Shown: positions 7,356 through 16,014, counted from the first letter of the stretch. The stretch is DNA of 16,554 nucleotides from an uncultured Clostridium sp. (GCA_902464345.1 CABQJA010000035.1:1-16554), one strand, 5' to 3'. Translations and numbers: made by a program. Notes: generated by a model from the letters alone, not told the origin.

Positions 7356-8174
7356 ATGGACGAAATACGAATCAGAAATCTGGAAGTATTCTGCCACCAT
7401 GGAGTATATGAGGAAGAAAATACATTAGGACAGAAGTTTCTGGTATCGGCTACCCTGTTTACAGATACCAGAGCTGCGGGGCAGACAGATTCTCTGGAGA
7501 AATCGATTAATTACGGGGAGGTCTGCCATGACATCAAGAAGATCATGGAGGAACGGAATTATAAGCTGATCGAGGCGGTTGCCGAGACCCTTGCAGACCG
7601 GTTATTAAAGAAGTATCCGACCCTACAGAAGATTGGGCTGGAGATCAAGAAGCCATGGGCACCGATCATGCTTCCGATCGATACGGTATCGGTAGCAATT
7701 GAACGGAGCTGGCATACGGTGTATTTCAGCATTGGTTCCAACATGGGCGACCGGAAGGAGCATCTGGATTACGCAGTGGAGATGTTAAAGACGAATCCGG
7801 ATTATAAGGATGTGCGGGTATCCTCTTATCTGGAGACAGAGCCGTATGGTTATACAGAACAGGATCTCTTTCTGAATGCCTGCATTGCCTGCCGGACATT
7901 GATGACACCGGAAGAGGTGCTTGATTTTGCACATGAGATCGAGCAGGGGCGGAACCGGACCAGAGAGATTCACTGGGGACCGAGAACTTTGGATGTAGAT
8001 ATTTTATTATATGACCGGGAGATAATTGACAGTCCGACCCTGTGCATTCCGCATCCGGAAATGCAGCTACGGGCATTTGTGCTGGAGCCGCTTGCGGAGC
8101 TGGCACCATATCTCAGACATCCGATTACCGGAAAGACTGTTATGCAGATGTTGCAGGCTTTACAGGAGGACTAG
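7356..8174 (+). CDS. folBK: Bifunctional dihydroneopterin aldolase / HPPK (FolB-FolK fusion)
   Basis: One polypeptide carries two successive folate steps. Residues 1 to about 119 are FolB, which cleaves dihydroneopterin to hydroxymethyl-dihydropterin and glycolaldehyde. It shows HHGVYEEE at 14-21 with the catalytic Glu region and KKPWAPI at 98-104 with the catalytic Lys. Residues about 121-272 are FolK, which transfers pyrophosphate from ATP. It shows GSNMGDR at 127-133, EPYGY at 162-166, GRNRTREIHWGPRTLDVD ending at 215 with the Mg-binding Asp213 and Asp215, and an HPEM..RAFVLEPL segment at 233-247. The frame is continuous with no linker of note. AAGGAA precedes the start. The direct product handoff to FolP, encoded just upstream, fits the cluster. 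Such fusions are known in Clostridia. Confidence 0.96.
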   Translation: MDEIRIRNLEVFCHHGVYEEENTLGQKFLVSATLFTDTRAAGQTDSLEKSINYGEVCHDIKKIMEERNYKLIEAVAETLADRLLKKYPTLQKIGLEIKKPWAPIMLPIDTVSVAIERSWHTVYFSIGSNMGDRKEHLDYAVEMLKTNPDYKDVRVSSYLETEPYGYTEQDLFLNACIACRTLMTPEEVLDFAHEIEQGRNRTREIHWGPRTLDVDILLYDREIIDSPTLCIPHPEMQLRAFVLEPLAELAPYLRHPITGKTVMQMLQALQED

Positions 8175-8260
8175 ATCCAAATCCGGGAGCACCCGATCCG
8201 TGCAGTCGGAAGATGACAGATCGATCACAGAAGAATAAGCGATAGAAAAGAGGCAGGAAC

Positions 8261-9409
8261 GTGGATTTAAATCAGATACGACAGGAAATAGATATTGTAG
8301 ACAAGCAGATGGTAGAGCTGTTTCAGAAGCGGATGCTTCTGGCCGGTGAGGTGGCTGAGAACAAGCGTGGAACCGGTAAAGCAATCTATGACAGACAGCG
8401 GGAGCTGGAGAAGCTTAAGAAGTTAGGGGATCTGGCAGACAGTGAGTTTAACCGCCACAGCATAGAAGAGTTGTTCCTGCAGATCATGTCGATCAGCAGA
8501 CGGTATCAGTATAAGATATTAGGAGACCGGGATCGGTACATTGAATCCGAGTATACAGCAGTTGACAGTCTGGATATGAAGCCGGGCAGTCAGGTGGTTT
8601 ATCAGGGTGTTCCGGGTGCTTTCAGTGAGCAGGCAATGCTCCGGTTCTTCGGGGATCAGGTTGAGAATTTTCATGTAGAGCGGTTCGAGGATGTCATTCA
8701 GGCACTCGAAGAGAATCGGGCAGAGTACGGAGTATTACCGATCGAGAATTCTTCTGCCGGCTTTGTTTCCGGGATCTATCATTTATTGCAGGAGCATGAG
8801 GTGGCAATCGTAGGCAGCATTGATCTGGCAGTGTCACAGGCATTGCTGGCAGTGCCGGGAGCTACGATCTCAGATATTCAGACTGTATATTCGCATCCGC
8901 AGGGATTGCTACAGACGAAGCCGTATCTGGATGCACACGGCTGGAAACAGGTGCCGCTTGCCAATACGGCAGTCAGCGCATCCAAGGTAAAGCAGGATGG
9001 AGATAAGACGCAGGCAGCAGTCGCCGGTATCCGTGCGGCACAGATTTACGGTCTGGAAGTTCTGGATCCGGAGATCAATACACAGAAGAATAATACGACG
9101 CGGTTCGTAGTTGTGTCCAAGCGGTGCATTTATACAAAGAAAGCAAACCGGATCAGTATCAGCTTTTCACTGCCGCATGAGAGCGGAAGCCTTTATAATG
9201 CACTGGGGCATTTTATATTCAATGATCTGAACATGACAAGCATTGAATCGGAACCATTGCCGGGCAGACAGTGGGAATACCGTTTTTTCATTACATTTGA
9301 GGGTAATCTGTCAAATGCAGCGGTCCGGAATGCAATCACCGGAGTCCGGAGCGAATCCGGAGATTTTAAAATATTGGGAAATTATTATACGAAAGAATCG
9401 GAAGCGTAA
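8261..9409 (+). CDS. pheA: P-protein: chorismate mutase / prephenate dehydratase with ACT domain
   Basis: This enzyme converts chorismate to prephenate and then to phenylpyruvate, the committed path to phenylalanine. Residues 1 to about 88 are an AroQ chorismate mutase (Arg7, Arg24, Lys35 and the YDRQRE segment at 43-48). Residues about 111-286 are the prephenate dehydratase, starting at VVYQGVPGAFSE and ending with the catalytic TTRF motif at 279-282. Residues about 296-378 form an ACT domain for feedback control. The usual ACT phenylalanine-site motifs are altered: ESRP is ESEP (329-332) and the GAL-type loop is GSLYNAL (309-315). The start is GTG with AAGAGG 7 nt upstream. It lies 86 nt after folBK with no terminator or T-box-like leader seen between them. 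The link to folate may be their shared chorismate origin. Confidence 0.95.
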   Translation: MDLNQIRQEIDIVDKQMVELFQKRMLLAGEVAENKRGTGKAIYDRQRELEKLKKLGDLADSEFNRHSIEELFLQIMSISRRYQYKILGDRDRYIESEYTAVDSLDMKPGSQVVYQGVPGAFSEQAMLRFFGDQVENFHVERFEDVIQALEENRAEYGVLPIENSSAGFVSGIYHLLQEHEVAIVGSIDLAVSQALLAVPGATISDIQTVYSHPQGLLQTKPYLDAHGWKQVPLANTAVSASKVKQDGDKTQAAVAGIRAAQIYGLEVLDPEINTQKNNTTRFVVVSKRCIYTKKANRISISFSLPHESGSLYNALGHFIFNDLNMTSIESEPLPGRQWEYRFFITFEGNLSNAAVRNAITGVRSESGDFKILGNYYTKESEA

Positions 9410-9455
9410 CACGCGGATGAAAATCAAGGGATAGAACAGAAACGGAGGAGTAGGT

Positions 9456-10991
9456 ATGGCGTATCAGGTATTTGCCGCAATCAATGTAGGATCCAATGAT
9501 ATATCAATGAAGATCTTTGAGATCACTACAAAGCAGGGATTTAAAGAACTGGATTGCATCAGTTACATCCTGGAGCTGGGAAGTGACACATACCGTCTGG
9601 GGTATGTAAGCAATGAGAAGGTTAATGAATTATGTGACTGTCTGATGAAGTTTAAAGACAAAATGAAGGAGTATGACTGTAAGGAATATCGGGCATATGC
9701 AACCAGTGCGATCCGGGAGGCCAGTAACAGTCTGATGATCATTGAAATGATCGAGCAACGCACCGGCTTTCAGGTATGCATCCTGAGCAACTCGGAGCAT
9801 CGGTTCATGATGTTAAAGGGATGTGCTTCTACCATGAAAGAGTTTGACGAGATCACCAGTAAGAATACAGCACTTCTGGATATGGGTGCCGGAAGTATTC
9901 AGATCTCGTTGTTTGAGAAACAGTTATTGACTGCAACCCAGAACATCAAGATCGGATCTGTCCGGGTGCGTGATATGATGTCCGGCATTGAGGCCAGAGT
10001 GTCCAATGGAGAGGAAGTTCTGGAGGAGTTTGTTCAGAATGAATTAAGTACATTCAATACCATGTATCTGGGTGATAAGAATATTAAGAACGTAATTGCC
10101 ATCGGAGATGAGATCCAGGCATTACAGAAGATCGCACCGGAGCTGAAGTTAAAGAATCTGATGAGTAAGGATCAGATTGATTACATTTATAAAAAGATCA
10201 TGGATGCTTCCCCACAGGAGATGGCATTACATTATGGGGTACCGTTTGAACGGGCGACCCTGATCCAACCGGCAATCATCATCTACCGGACACTGGTAGA
10301 GACCACAAAGGCAGATGCCATTTTCCTGCATGATATTAATCTGACAGACGGTATTGTGGCAGATTATGTAGATCAGGCAAAGAAGTATACCATCGGAAGA
10401 GCTTTTGAGGAGGACATTCTGGCTTCTGCAATGGCAATGGCGAAGCGGTATAAATGCAATAAAACACATATTTCCTATATCACCAATCTGGCACTGGCAA
10501 TCTTTGATGCCACCAGAAAGCTGCATGGTATGGGGCGGACTCAGCGGTTACAGCTGCAGATCGCATGTATCCTGCATGATTGTGGAAAGTTTATTAATAT
10601 GCAGAATGTAGCAAATAACTCCTACAGTATCATCATGTCAACCGAGATGATGGGACTGTCCCATAAGGAACGGGAGGAGGTCGCAAATGCAGTCCGTTAC
10701 AATACTCTGTATCTGCCGGCTTATCCGCAGGTAAAGGATTCTCTGGGAGATGCATCCTATACAACGGTTGCGAAGCTGGCAGCAATCCTGCGTGTGGCAA
10801 ATGCACTGGATCGTTCACATAAGCAGAAGGTGGAGAAGTTTACGATCCAGGTGAAGGAGCGGAAGCTTGTGATCGTAGTTGATACGGTAAATAATATTAC
10901 TCTGGAGGCTGCCCTGTTTAAGCAGAAGGCAGACTTCTTTGAACAGATTTTCGGAATTCGTCCGGTATTAAAGCAGAGGAGGAACGTATAA
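9456..10991 (+). CDS. ppx: Divergent Ppx/GppA-family exopolyphosphatase-like protein
   Basis: Members of this family release phosphate from polyphosphate ends or hydrolyse pppGpp. The 511-residue protein has an actin-like ATPase-fold part (about 1-300) and a C-terminal HD-type helical part (about 315-511, with His374-Asp375 in ILHDCGK), the usual long-Ppx layout. Key positions differ from the canon. The first phosphate loop reads AAINVGSND instead of (D)IGSNS, with Asn at residue 10. The second reads DMGAGS (142-147) instead of DIGGGS. The conserved Glu of the SGxEEAR motif survives as Glu114 in SNSEH, but its neighbour is His. Activity may therefore be reduced or changed. GGAGGAG sits 5 nt before the ATG. 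The stop overlaps the ppk start (TAATG), so the two proteins are made together. A regulatory, nucleotide-sensing role is an alternative. Confidence 0.85.
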   Translation: MAYQVFAAINVGSNDISMKIFEITTKQGFKELDCISYILELGSDTYRLGYVSNEKVNELCDCLMKFKDKMKEYDCKEYRAYATSAIREASNSLMIIEMIEQRTGFQVCILSNSEHRFMMLKGCASTMKEFDEITSKNTALLDMGAGSIQISLFEKQLLTATQNIKIGSVRVRDMMSGIEARVSNGEEVLEEFVQNELSTFNTMYLGDKNIKNVIAIGDEIQALQKIAPELKLKNLMSKDQIDYIYKKIMDASPQEMALHYGVPFERATLIQPAIIIYRTLVETTKADAIFLHDINLTDGIVADYVDQAKKYTIGRAFEEDILASAMAMAKRYKCNKTHISYITNLALAIFDATRKLHGMGRTQRLQLQIACILHDCGKFINMQNVANNSYSIIMSTEMMGLSHKEREEVANAVRYNTLYLPAYPQVKDSLGDASYTTVAKLAAILRVANALDRSHKQKVEKFTIQVKERKLVIVVDTVNNITLEAALFKQKADFFEQIFGIRPVLKQRRNV

Positions 10992-13144
10992 TGGCAGATA
11001 AGAAATCAAATAAGGAATCAGGAAAGGAATGGAAAAAGCCATCCTATTATGTGAATCGGGAATTGTCCTGGCTGGAGTTTAACTGTAGAATTTTAGGAGA
11101 AGCAAAGGATCGCACGATCCGGCCGTTTGAGCGGATTAAGTTCCTGGGAATCACAGCATCCAATCTGGATGAGTTTTTTATGGTGCGCGTGGCATCTCTG
11201 ATCGATATGGTGCATGCGGGATATAAGAAGACAGATATTGCCGGGATGACGCCGGAACAGCAGCTGGAGAAGATCATTCCGAAGACAAAGGAATTTATGA
11301 ACAGTCAGTATATGACCTATAATCGTTCTTTACTTCCTTTGCTGGAGAAGAACGGACTGCATGTGATCACACATCATGAGAATCTGACAGAGGCACAGAG
11401 CAGTTATGTAGATGACTTTTTTGATAAGGATGTATATCCGGTCCTGACACCGATGGCGGTAGATGCATCCCGTCCGTTTCCGTTAATCCGAAATAAGACA
11501 TTGAATATCGGTGCCCTGATCCGCAAGAAGGACTCCAAGGAAGTGGAGATCGCAACCGTACAGGTGCCATCCGTGCTTCCGAGAATCGTGCACGTTCCGA
11601 GTGAGCAGGATGGTGTCCAGGAGGTCATTCTTCTGGAAGAAGTAATCGAAAAGAATATTGCAAAGCTGTTCTTAAACTATGAAGTGACCTGTGCACATCC
11701 GTACCGGATCATGCGAAATGCGGATCTGACGATCGATGAGGATGATGCCGCAGATCTGTTAAAGGAGATCGAACGCCAGATCAAGCAGCGCCAGTGGGGC
11801 GAGGTAATCCGGCTGGAGGTTGAGGACAGCATTGATAAGGAATTACTGAATCAGCTGGTAAAGCAGCTGGAAGTTGAGAAAGAGAATATCTTTGCAATCA
11901 ACGGACCTCTGGATCTGACATTCCTGAGCAAGCTGAGCGGACTGGACGGATTCGATCATCTGAAGAATCCGAAGTACACACCACAGCCGGTGCCGGAGTT
12001 AAACAGCGAGGAGTCGATCTTTGATCAGATCCGGAAAAAGGATATATTCCTCCATCATCCGTATGAGACCTTTGATCCGGTCGTACAGTTTATCAGTCAG
12101 GCGGCGGTGGATCCGAATGTACTGGCCATCAAGCAGACACTTTACCGTGTATCCAGTCATTCACCGATCATTGCAGCACTGGCACAGGCCGCTGAGAACG
12201 GAAAACAGGTTACGGTACTGGTAGAGTTAAAGGCCAGATTTGATGAGGAAAATAATATTAACTGGGCAAAGATGTTAGAGAAGACCGGATGCCATGTTAT
12301 CTATGGTCTGGTAGGCTTAAAGACGCATTCCAAGATTGCCCTGGTAGTCCGCCGGGAAGAGGATGGTATCAAGCGTTATGTACATCTGGGAACCGGTAAC
12401 TACAATGATGTAACAGCAAGACTTTATACAGATACCGGTATTTTAACGGCATCCGATTCCATTGGGGAGGATGCAACCGCAGTATTTAATATGCTGTCCG
12501 GATATTCTGAGCCGGCAAGCTGGAATAAGCTGGCAGTTGCACCGATCTGGCTGAAGGATACCGTACTGGATCTGATCAAGCGTGAGGCAGAGAATGCCAG
12601 AGCCGGAAAGCAGGCACATATCATTGCAAAGATGAACTCCCTGTGTGATCCGAAGGTTATGGCAGCCTTATATGAAGCATCTGCAGCCGGAGTCAAGATC
12701 GAGCTGATCGTCCGTGGTATCTGCTGTCTGCGGGCCGGTGTGCCGGGACTGAGTGAGAATATCACAGTGCGGTCGATCGTTGGTAACTTCCTGGAGCATG
12801 CCCGGATTCTTTATTGCTACAATGATGGATTTGAAGATATTTATATGGGAAGTGCAGACTGGATGCCGCGAAATCTGGATAAACGTGTGGAGATCATGTT
12901 CCCGGTAGAGGATCCGCAGGCAAAGAAACAGGCTAAGCACATTCTGGATGTCCAGCTGGCTGACACCCTGAAGGCTTATATCCTGCAGCCGGACGGAACC
13001 TACGTAAAGCAGGATCTGCGTGGAAAGGATAAGATCTGCGCACAGGACGTATTCTGTGAAGAGGCAATCGCAGCAGCGAAGAAGGAAGAAAAGTCCGGAG
13101 AGGAAAAACGTACATTTGAACCGATTACAGCGGATATGAAGTAG
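10991..13144 (+). CDS. ppk1: Polyphosphate kinase 1
   Basis: This enzyme reversibly polymerises the gamma-phosphate of ATP into polyphosphate, typically at the inner face of the membrane. It has 717 residues, normal for PPK1. The N-terminal domain opens with NRELSWLEFN at 22-31 and SNLDEFF at 57-63 (ATP-contact Asn58). The two phospholipase-D-like catalytic domains contain KARFDEENNI (from 414), the autophosphorylated His446 in KTHSKI, the HLGTGNYN segment at 465-472, the second catalytic His603 in LEHARI, and GSADWMPRNLDKR at 620-632. All expected catalytic residues are seen. The start overlaps the ppx stop by 1 nt. The response-regulator gene begins 4 nt after the stop, which ties polyphosphate synthesis to a signalling pair. 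Confidence 0.97.
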   Translation: MADKKSNKESGKEWKKPSYYVNRELSWLEFNCRILGEAKDRTIRPFERIKFLGITASNLDEFFMVRVASLIDMVHAGYKKTDIAGMTPEQQLEKIIPKTKEFMNSQYMTYNRSLLPLLEKNGLHVITHHENLTEAQSSYVDDFFDKDVYPVLTPMAVDASRPFPLIRNKTLNIGALIRKKDSKEVEIATVQVPSVLPRIVHVPSEQDGVQEVILLEEVIEKNIAKLFLNYEVTCAHPYRIMRNADLTIDEDDAADLLKEIERQIKQRQWGEVIRLEVEDSIDKELLNQLVKQLEVEKENIFAINGPLDLTFLSKLSGLDGFDHLKNPKYTPQPVPELNSEESIFDQIRKKDIFLHHPYETFDPVVQFISQAAVDPNVLAIKQTLYRVSSHSPIIAALAQAAENGKQVTVLVELKARFDEENNINWAKMLEKTGCHVIYGLVGLKTHSKIALVVRREEDGIKRYVHLGTGNYNDVTARLYTDTGILTASDSIGEDATAVFNMLSGYSEPASWNKLAVAPIWLKDTVLDLIKREAENARAGKQAHIIAKMNSLCDPKVMAALYEASAAGVKIELIVRGICCLRAGVPGLSENITVRSIVGNFLEHARILYCYNDGFEDIYMGSADWMPRNLDKRVEIMFPVEDPQAKKQAKHILDVQLADTLKAYILQPDGTYVKQDLRGKDKICAQDVFCEEAIAAAKKEEKSGEEKRTFEPITADMK

Positions 13145-13148
13145 GATT

Positions 13149-13808
13149 ATGATTCGAATATTAGTAGTAGATGATGAGAAACCAATTGCAAATTATATTA
13201 AGCTGACATTGAAGCAGGCAGGTTACTGGGTGGACTGTGCCTTTGATGGCATGACGGCACTGGAGAAGGCAGAGCAGGTAAACTATGATCTGATTCTGCT
13301 GGATGTGATGCTTCCGGAAATCGACGGATTTTCACTGATGGAATATCTGGCACCGAAAGAGGTGCCGGTGATATTCCTGACGGCAAAGGGCGGTGTGAAG
13401 GATCGTGTCAAGGGGCTTCGGCTGGGAGCCGAGGATTATATTGTGAAGCCGTTTGATGTCATGGAGCTGCAGGCAAGAGTCGAGGTTGTTCTGCGCCGTT
13501 ATAAGAAGACGGAGGAAATCCTGCGTGTTCAGGATATTGAGGTGGATACCCGCTCCATGCAGGTGACGAAGGGTGGAACCGAGATAGCACTGACCAGAAA
13601 GGAATATGAGCTGCTGTTACTGTTTATGCGAAATCCCAATACCGCATTATACCGGGAAACAATCTATGAACGTGTATGGGGCGGTGAGCTGGAATACGGA
13701 AGCAAAACGGTTGATCTGCATGTACAGCGGCTGCGGAAAAAGCTGGGACTGGAGGGAGAACTCCAGGCAGTGAACAAGGTAGGCTATCGCTTTGAGGTAA
13801 AGGAATGA
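13149..13808 (+). CDS. OmpR/PhoB-family response regulator
   Basis: This is a DNA-binding transcription factor of a two-component system, 219 residues long. The receiver domain (1 to about 118) has the acidic pair Asp8-Asp9, phospho-acceptor Asp52 in LLDVMLP, Thr78 in FLTAK, and Lys100 in VKPFD. The winged-helix output domain covers about 125-217, with the recognition helix in SKTVDLHVQRLRKKLG (185-200). It starts 4 nt after the ppk stop with only a weak GGA upstream, so it relies on coupled translation. It overlaps the kinase gene by ATGA, which makes the pair cognate. Target genes are unknown. The position invites a phosphate or envelope-stress role, but the sequence alone does not identify it as PhoB. 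Confidence 0.95.
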   Translation: MIRILVVDDEKPIANYIKLTLKQAGYWVDCAFDGMTALEKAEQVNYDLILLDVMLPEIDGFSLMEYLAPKEVPVIFLTAKGGVKDRVKGLRLGAEDYIVKPFDVMELQARVEVVLRRYKKTEEILRVQDIEVDTRSMQVTKGGTEIALTRKEYELLLLFMRNPNTALYRETIYERVWGGELEYGSKTVDLHVQRLRKKLGLEGELQAVNKVGYRFEVKE

Positions 13809-15226
13809 GATTTCGATATAAGATCACATTATGCATCAGCTGCCTGCTGGCAGTTTTTTATGGAATCGGAGGTACGGTGTTGATTTCCGGTTCCTTTCGT
13901 TCTGCCCTGGAACAGGAGAAGACGAATGCCAAACAGTCCTATCAGACCATTCTGAATACCCTTCAGCTGGTGAATGGCATAGACAGCTGGAATGATGAGA
14001 AGGTGATCTCCGATATTCTGGAACGGTTATCCAGTCAGGGAAGTGCATCCTGGGCAGCATTATGCCTGAAGGACGGAAATGAGGTCTTGTATAAAGAAGG
14101 GAATGTCTTGCAGTATTCCACATGGGAACAGACCGGAGAGACCCAGAATCTTAAGAGCGGAATGGCGGAGCTGAGTGGATTTCAGGATCATGCAGGCAGA
14201 CAGTATCTGCGGATTGACGGGGCACTGATCGTGGGTGAGAAATGTATGACGCTGGCTGCGGCATATGATATAACTCCGATCTATACCAGCCGGGATACAC
14301 AGGAGAAGGTATATAAACGGGTCTATCTGGTTATGCAGATTGCCTGTCTGATACTGGTGTGGCTGATCGCCTATATTCTGACAAGACCATTGTCAAAGCT
14401 GTCCAATGCAACGAAGCAATTAGCAGCCGGAGATCTGTCATATCGTGCCAATGTGCGGACCAGGGATGAGTTCGGGATTCTGGCAAAGAATTTCAATCAT
14501 ATGGCAGAGCAGATCGAGACCGGTATGGAACAGATGCAGGATACTATGGAGGCGAAAGAGCAGTTTATGGGTGGATTTGCGCATGAACTGAAAACACCGA
14601 TGACCTCCATTATCGGCTATGCAGATCTGATCCGGCGGCAGACCCTGTCACCGGAGGAAGAGGCAGAGGCGGCAAACTATATTTACACGGAAGGAAAGCG
14701 TCTGGAGCGGCTTTCCTTTAAAATGCTGGATATTTTCTCTATGGAAAAGACAGGCATCCAGCTGGTGGAAGGAAATCCGGGACGGATCGTCGAGGATATG
14801 GTCCGGCATATTGCGCCGGTATATCAGAAGAATCATATAGAGGTAAGCTGTGAGTGCCAGCAGGGAAGCTGCCTGCTGGAGCCGGATCTGTTCCGGTCAC
14901 TGCTTCTGAATCTGATGGATAACAGTCGGAAGGCAATGCCGGAGGGTGGAAGGATTCAGGTATTTCTTACCATGCTCGCAGATGGATGCTGTCTTACGGT
15001 ATCGGATAACGGAAGCGGAGTATCCGAGGAGGCACTGCGACATCTGACGGAGGCCTTTTACCGGGAAGATAAGGCAAGATCCAGAAAAATGGGAGGTGCA
15101 GGCCTTGGACTGACGTTATGTGACCGAATTGTGGAATTACATCAGGGAGAACTGCAGTTTCAGAGGGTGGAACCGCACGGATTTGAAGTGACGGCATACA
15201 TACACGGAGGGAGAGAGGCAGAATGA
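13805..15226 (+). CDS. Membrane sensor histidine kinase
   Basis: This is the cognate kinase for the response regulator just upstream, 473 residues long. Topology is a first membrane segment at about 7-28, an extracellular sensor region of about 140 residues (30-170) that I do not recognise, and a second membrane segment at about 173-192. Then come a HAMP domain (193-246) and the dimerisation/phospho-acceptor region with His260 in GFAHELKTPM. The ATP-binding domain shows Asn373 in LMDNSRKA (N box), DNGSG at 401-405 (G1) and GGAGLGL at 430-436 (G2). All catalytic boxes are intact. The start overlaps the regulator stop (ATGA), and its own stop overlaps the next gene the same way. The downstream membrane protein may take part in sensing. 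Confidence 0.94.
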   Translation: MRFRYKITLCISCLLAVFYGIGGTVLISGSFRSALEQEKTNAKQSYQTILNTLQLVNGIDSWNDEKVISDILERLSSQGSASWAALCLKDGNEVLYKEGNVLQYSTWEQTGETQNLKSGMAELSGFQDHAGRQYLRIDGALIVGEKCMTLAAAYDITPIYTSRDTQEKVYKRVYLVMQIACLILVWLIAYILTRPLSKLSNATKQLAAGDLSYRANVRTRDEFGILAKNFNHMAEQIETGMEQMQDTMEAKEQFMGGFAHELKTPMTSIIGYADLIRRQTLSPEEEAEAANYIYTEGKRLERLSFKMLDIFSMEKTGIQLVEGNPGRIVEDMVRHIAPVYQKNHIEVSCECQQGSCLLEPDLFRSLLLNLMDNSRKAMPEGGRIQVFLTMLADGCCLTVSDNGSGVSEEALRHLTEAFYREDKARSRKMGGAGLGLTLCDRIVELHQGELQFQRVEPHGFEVTAYIHGGREAE

Positions 15227-16014
15227 AGTGGGTAAAGAAGCAGAGAAAGAAGCCTGAAAAGCGGAATATTCTGATTGTACTGGCGGCACTTGTTCTGCTG
15301 GTTGGAGGATTCTTCCTGCCGGAATGGGTATTTGGAATACAGAACCGTAAGATCCAGACAAATGTGGAAACCTATACCATGGAGAATGGTTCCTTTCATG
15401 TGGCAAATCAGCTGATTCAGAAAGCAAATGTAATGGGGCAGGAGTATCTGATCATGGATCTGTATAACGGAATGGAGCCGGAGCATTCCGAGACAGAGAT
15501 TCAGGAGATTGGAATAGAGGCTGTACAGGTGTTTACTCCCTGGATTTTGAATCAAAAGGGCGGAGTCGGGCCATTAAGAGGTGAATTGTCAGATTGGAGT
15601 GCAGATGCACAGCTGCTGGTTCTTTCAAAAGAAAATCTGAGCTTTGTTGTGTGGCAGGTATACATGGAGGCAGAAGGCGTCAGTTATAATATGACCATTG
15701 ATGATGCGACCGGCAAAGTGCTTAATTATCATTACTATTGTTCGCTGGATGCGTATCGGCCGCAGGAACCTCTGGATATAGAAACGGCCGCAGCCTGGAT
15801 CGAGAAGCTTCCGGAAGTATTTCAGAGCTACTATGAGATGGAAGGGATCGAACTGACAGATCAGATTACGGACCGGGAGCTGCTGTATGAAAACGGTTGG
15901 GATGATGAAACAATGGGAATCGGAGTATATCAGATGAAGGATGGTGCAGACAGTGCAGAGATCTACTGTCACTTCGGTGAAAATTACGGAGAAATTACGC
16001 TGGGAACGGATTAA
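15223..16014 (+). CDS. Membrane-anchored protein of unknown function, linked to two-component system
   Basis: I do not recognise the family. The 263-residue product has a very basic N-terminus (KKQRKKPEKR), one membrane segment at about 15-38, and an acidic, presumably extracellular part. Residues about 142-171, which include the IDDATGKVL stretch, resemble the repeating strand pattern of PepSY-type domains. That is a weak similarity by eye. Cysteines are few (in YYCS and IYCH) and no lipobox is seen. The start overlaps the kinase stop by 4 nt (ATGA), so it is almost certainly made together with the kinase. It could modulate the kinase from outside, as YycH/YycI do for WalK, or be an effector of the same signal. 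No terminator is obvious after it. Confidence 0.8.
   Translation: MKWVKKQRKKPEKRNILIVLAALVLLVGGFFLPEWVFGIQNRKIQTNVETYTMENGSFHVANQLIQKANVMGQEYLIMDLYNGMEPEHSETEIQEIGIEAVQVFTPWILNQKGGVGPLRGELSDWSADAQLLVLSKENLSFVVWQVYMEAEGVSYNMTIDDATGKVLNYHYYCSLDAYRPQEPLDIETAAAWIEKLPEVFQSYYEMEGIELTDQITDRELLYENGWDDETMGIGVYQMKDGADSAEIYCHFGENYGEITLGTD

Noticed and set aside
7726..8109. 127-codon antisense open frame within folBK
   Set aside because: The FolK motifs on the + strand are intact over the same stretch. The antisense product is Pro/Ser-rich and shows no features.
8175..8260. T-box or Phe-dependent attenuator upstream of pheA
   Set aside because: The gap is only 86 nt, with no T-box core sequence, no Phe-rich leader peptide and no terminator hairpin.
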